DNA of 14,041 bases from Deltaproteobacteria bacterium (GTDB taxonomy: Bacteria > Desulfobacterota_B > Binatia > Bin18), in assembly GCA_012271025.1 (NCBI GenBank), contig JAAXHF010000491.1:1-14041 (forward strand), in the 5' to 3' direction. Below are positions 13,620 to 14,041 of the stretch, piece after piece (within the stretch, counting starts at the first letter, position 1; every line of letters begins with the position of its first letter). Under the pieces are notes generated by a model. The model did not search any database and was not told the DNA's origin. It saw nothing but the letters and a program-made list of their open reading frames with translations. Both the position numbers and the translations under genes were made by a program.

Positions 13620-14041
13620 ATGCGTATTGTCCAGCTCGTCAACGGCTTGCCGCCCGAGGCTTTGGGCGGGACGGAAACCTATGCCGCTGCGCTGGCAAAG
13701 GAACTGGCCCGGCAGGGGCATGCGGTCTCGGTGTTTTCCCGCTGCGCCCGCCCGCAGCAGCCCGAGTACGCGCTGGAAACGACGACGGTCGAGCAGGTCG
13801 AGATCACCCGCGTCAACAATACCCTGCAAGAAACCGGCAGCTTTGCCCGGACGTACCGGAACGACGCTATTGCCGCCCATTTCGGTGAACTGCTGGACCG
13901 CTTTGCGCCGGACATCGTCCACGTCCAGCACCTGATGTATCTGTCCACGACCTGTATTGACGAGGCCGTGCGGCGTGCGATTCCGGTGGTCATGACCCTG
14001 CACGACTACTGGCTGATCTGCCAGCGCGGCCGGTTTCTGAA
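13620..14041 (+). CDS. GT4 family glycosyltransferase, N-terminal part (runs off window)
   Basis: First 140 residues of a GT-B retaining glycosyltransferase; the right edge cuts it. Seen: MRIVQLVNGLPPEALGGTET, the GT4 N-terminal strand and glycine-rich acceptor-side loop; APDIVHVQHLMYLS; and VVMTLHDYWLICQRGRF with Cys134. It aligns along its length with the N-terminal half of the fusion at 3423 (MNIVQVVHGLPP, VNN, DIVHFQQVAHLS, LLSLHDFFFAC), so the two are paralogues, and Cys134 matches Cys135 there. The ATG at 13620 has GGTAGGAA immediately upstream, close for a ribosome-binding site, and the conserved strand starts at residue 2. The E-x7-E motif lies beyond the window, so domain content is unknown. 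Confidence 0.85.
   Translation, partial: MRIVQLVNGLPPEALGGTETYAAALAKELARQGHAVSVFSRCARPQQPEYALETTTVEQVEITRVNNTLQETGSFARTYRNDAIAAHFGELLDRFAPDIVHVQHLMYLSTTCIDEAVRRAIPVVMTLHDYWLICQRGRFL

Noticed and set aside
13430..13642. Upstream extension of the small membrane protein to 159 residues
   Set aside because: The extra N-terminal part has no protein-like character, and a GGGAGGA ribosome-binding site clearly marks the ATG at 13429.

Overview
The window looks like part of a cell-surface polysaccharide (O-antigen or capsule type) biosynthesis locus from a high-GC Gram-negative bacterium. The Gram-negative reading rests on an LpxL/HtrB-type acyltransferase and an ABC-2 (Wzm-type) polysaccharide export permease. 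Dense miniature repeats between the genes suggest an environmental, mobile-element-rich genome. I cannot name the taxon; an uncultured proteobacterium/Desulfobacterota/Tectomicrobia-like organism is only a guess. I see no tRNA, rRNA or CRISPR.

Layout. On the + strand: an LpxL-like acyltransferase (7-939), a Wzm-type permease (1128-1961), a family-2 glycosyltransferase (2219-3190), a GT4-GT2-coiled-coil fusion (3423-5972), and an overlapping GT2-GT4 fusion (5965-8268). These are followed by a small secreted/membrane coiled-coil protein that a miniature transposon has truncated (8457-8774). On the - strand, reading leftwards from 13429: a small YLDPGSGS membrane protein, a terminator-like hairpin, a protein with a kinase-like motif set joined to a methyltransferase (13047-11635), and a membrane-anchored sulfatase/phosphotransferase-superfamily enzyme (11625-8968). 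A divergent GT4 gene starts at 13620 and runs off the right edge.

Mobile sequence. Three repeat families fill the gaps. Family B (3257-3406 and 8748-8898, about 150 bp, roughly 92% identical by eye) has GAGC...GCTC ends flanked by TA, like a Tc1/IS630-type MITE. Removing one copy with one TA restores the C-terminus of the small coiled-coil gene. Removing the other rebuilds a clean 14-bp tandem repeat. Family A (around 1970-2149 and 8289-8403) shares a core of about 108 bp. One copy is bounded by a 12-bp direct repeat that overlaps the permease stop codon. Family C (1012-1040) is a near-perfect 29-bp palindrome that appears to have landed inside another C/G-rich hairpin repeat.

How the genes may work together (inference). 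The glycosyltransferases, carrying up to six GT domains, would build a glycan on a lipid carrier at the cytoplasmic face. The permease would export it with an ATPase not seen here. The kinase-like/methyltransferase protein could cap chains, by analogy with WbdD, and the sulfatase-superfamily protein could decorate the glycan in the periplasm. The long heptad-register repeat on the GT4-GT2 fusion is a plausible spacer or chain-length element. No promoter could be assigned with confidence.
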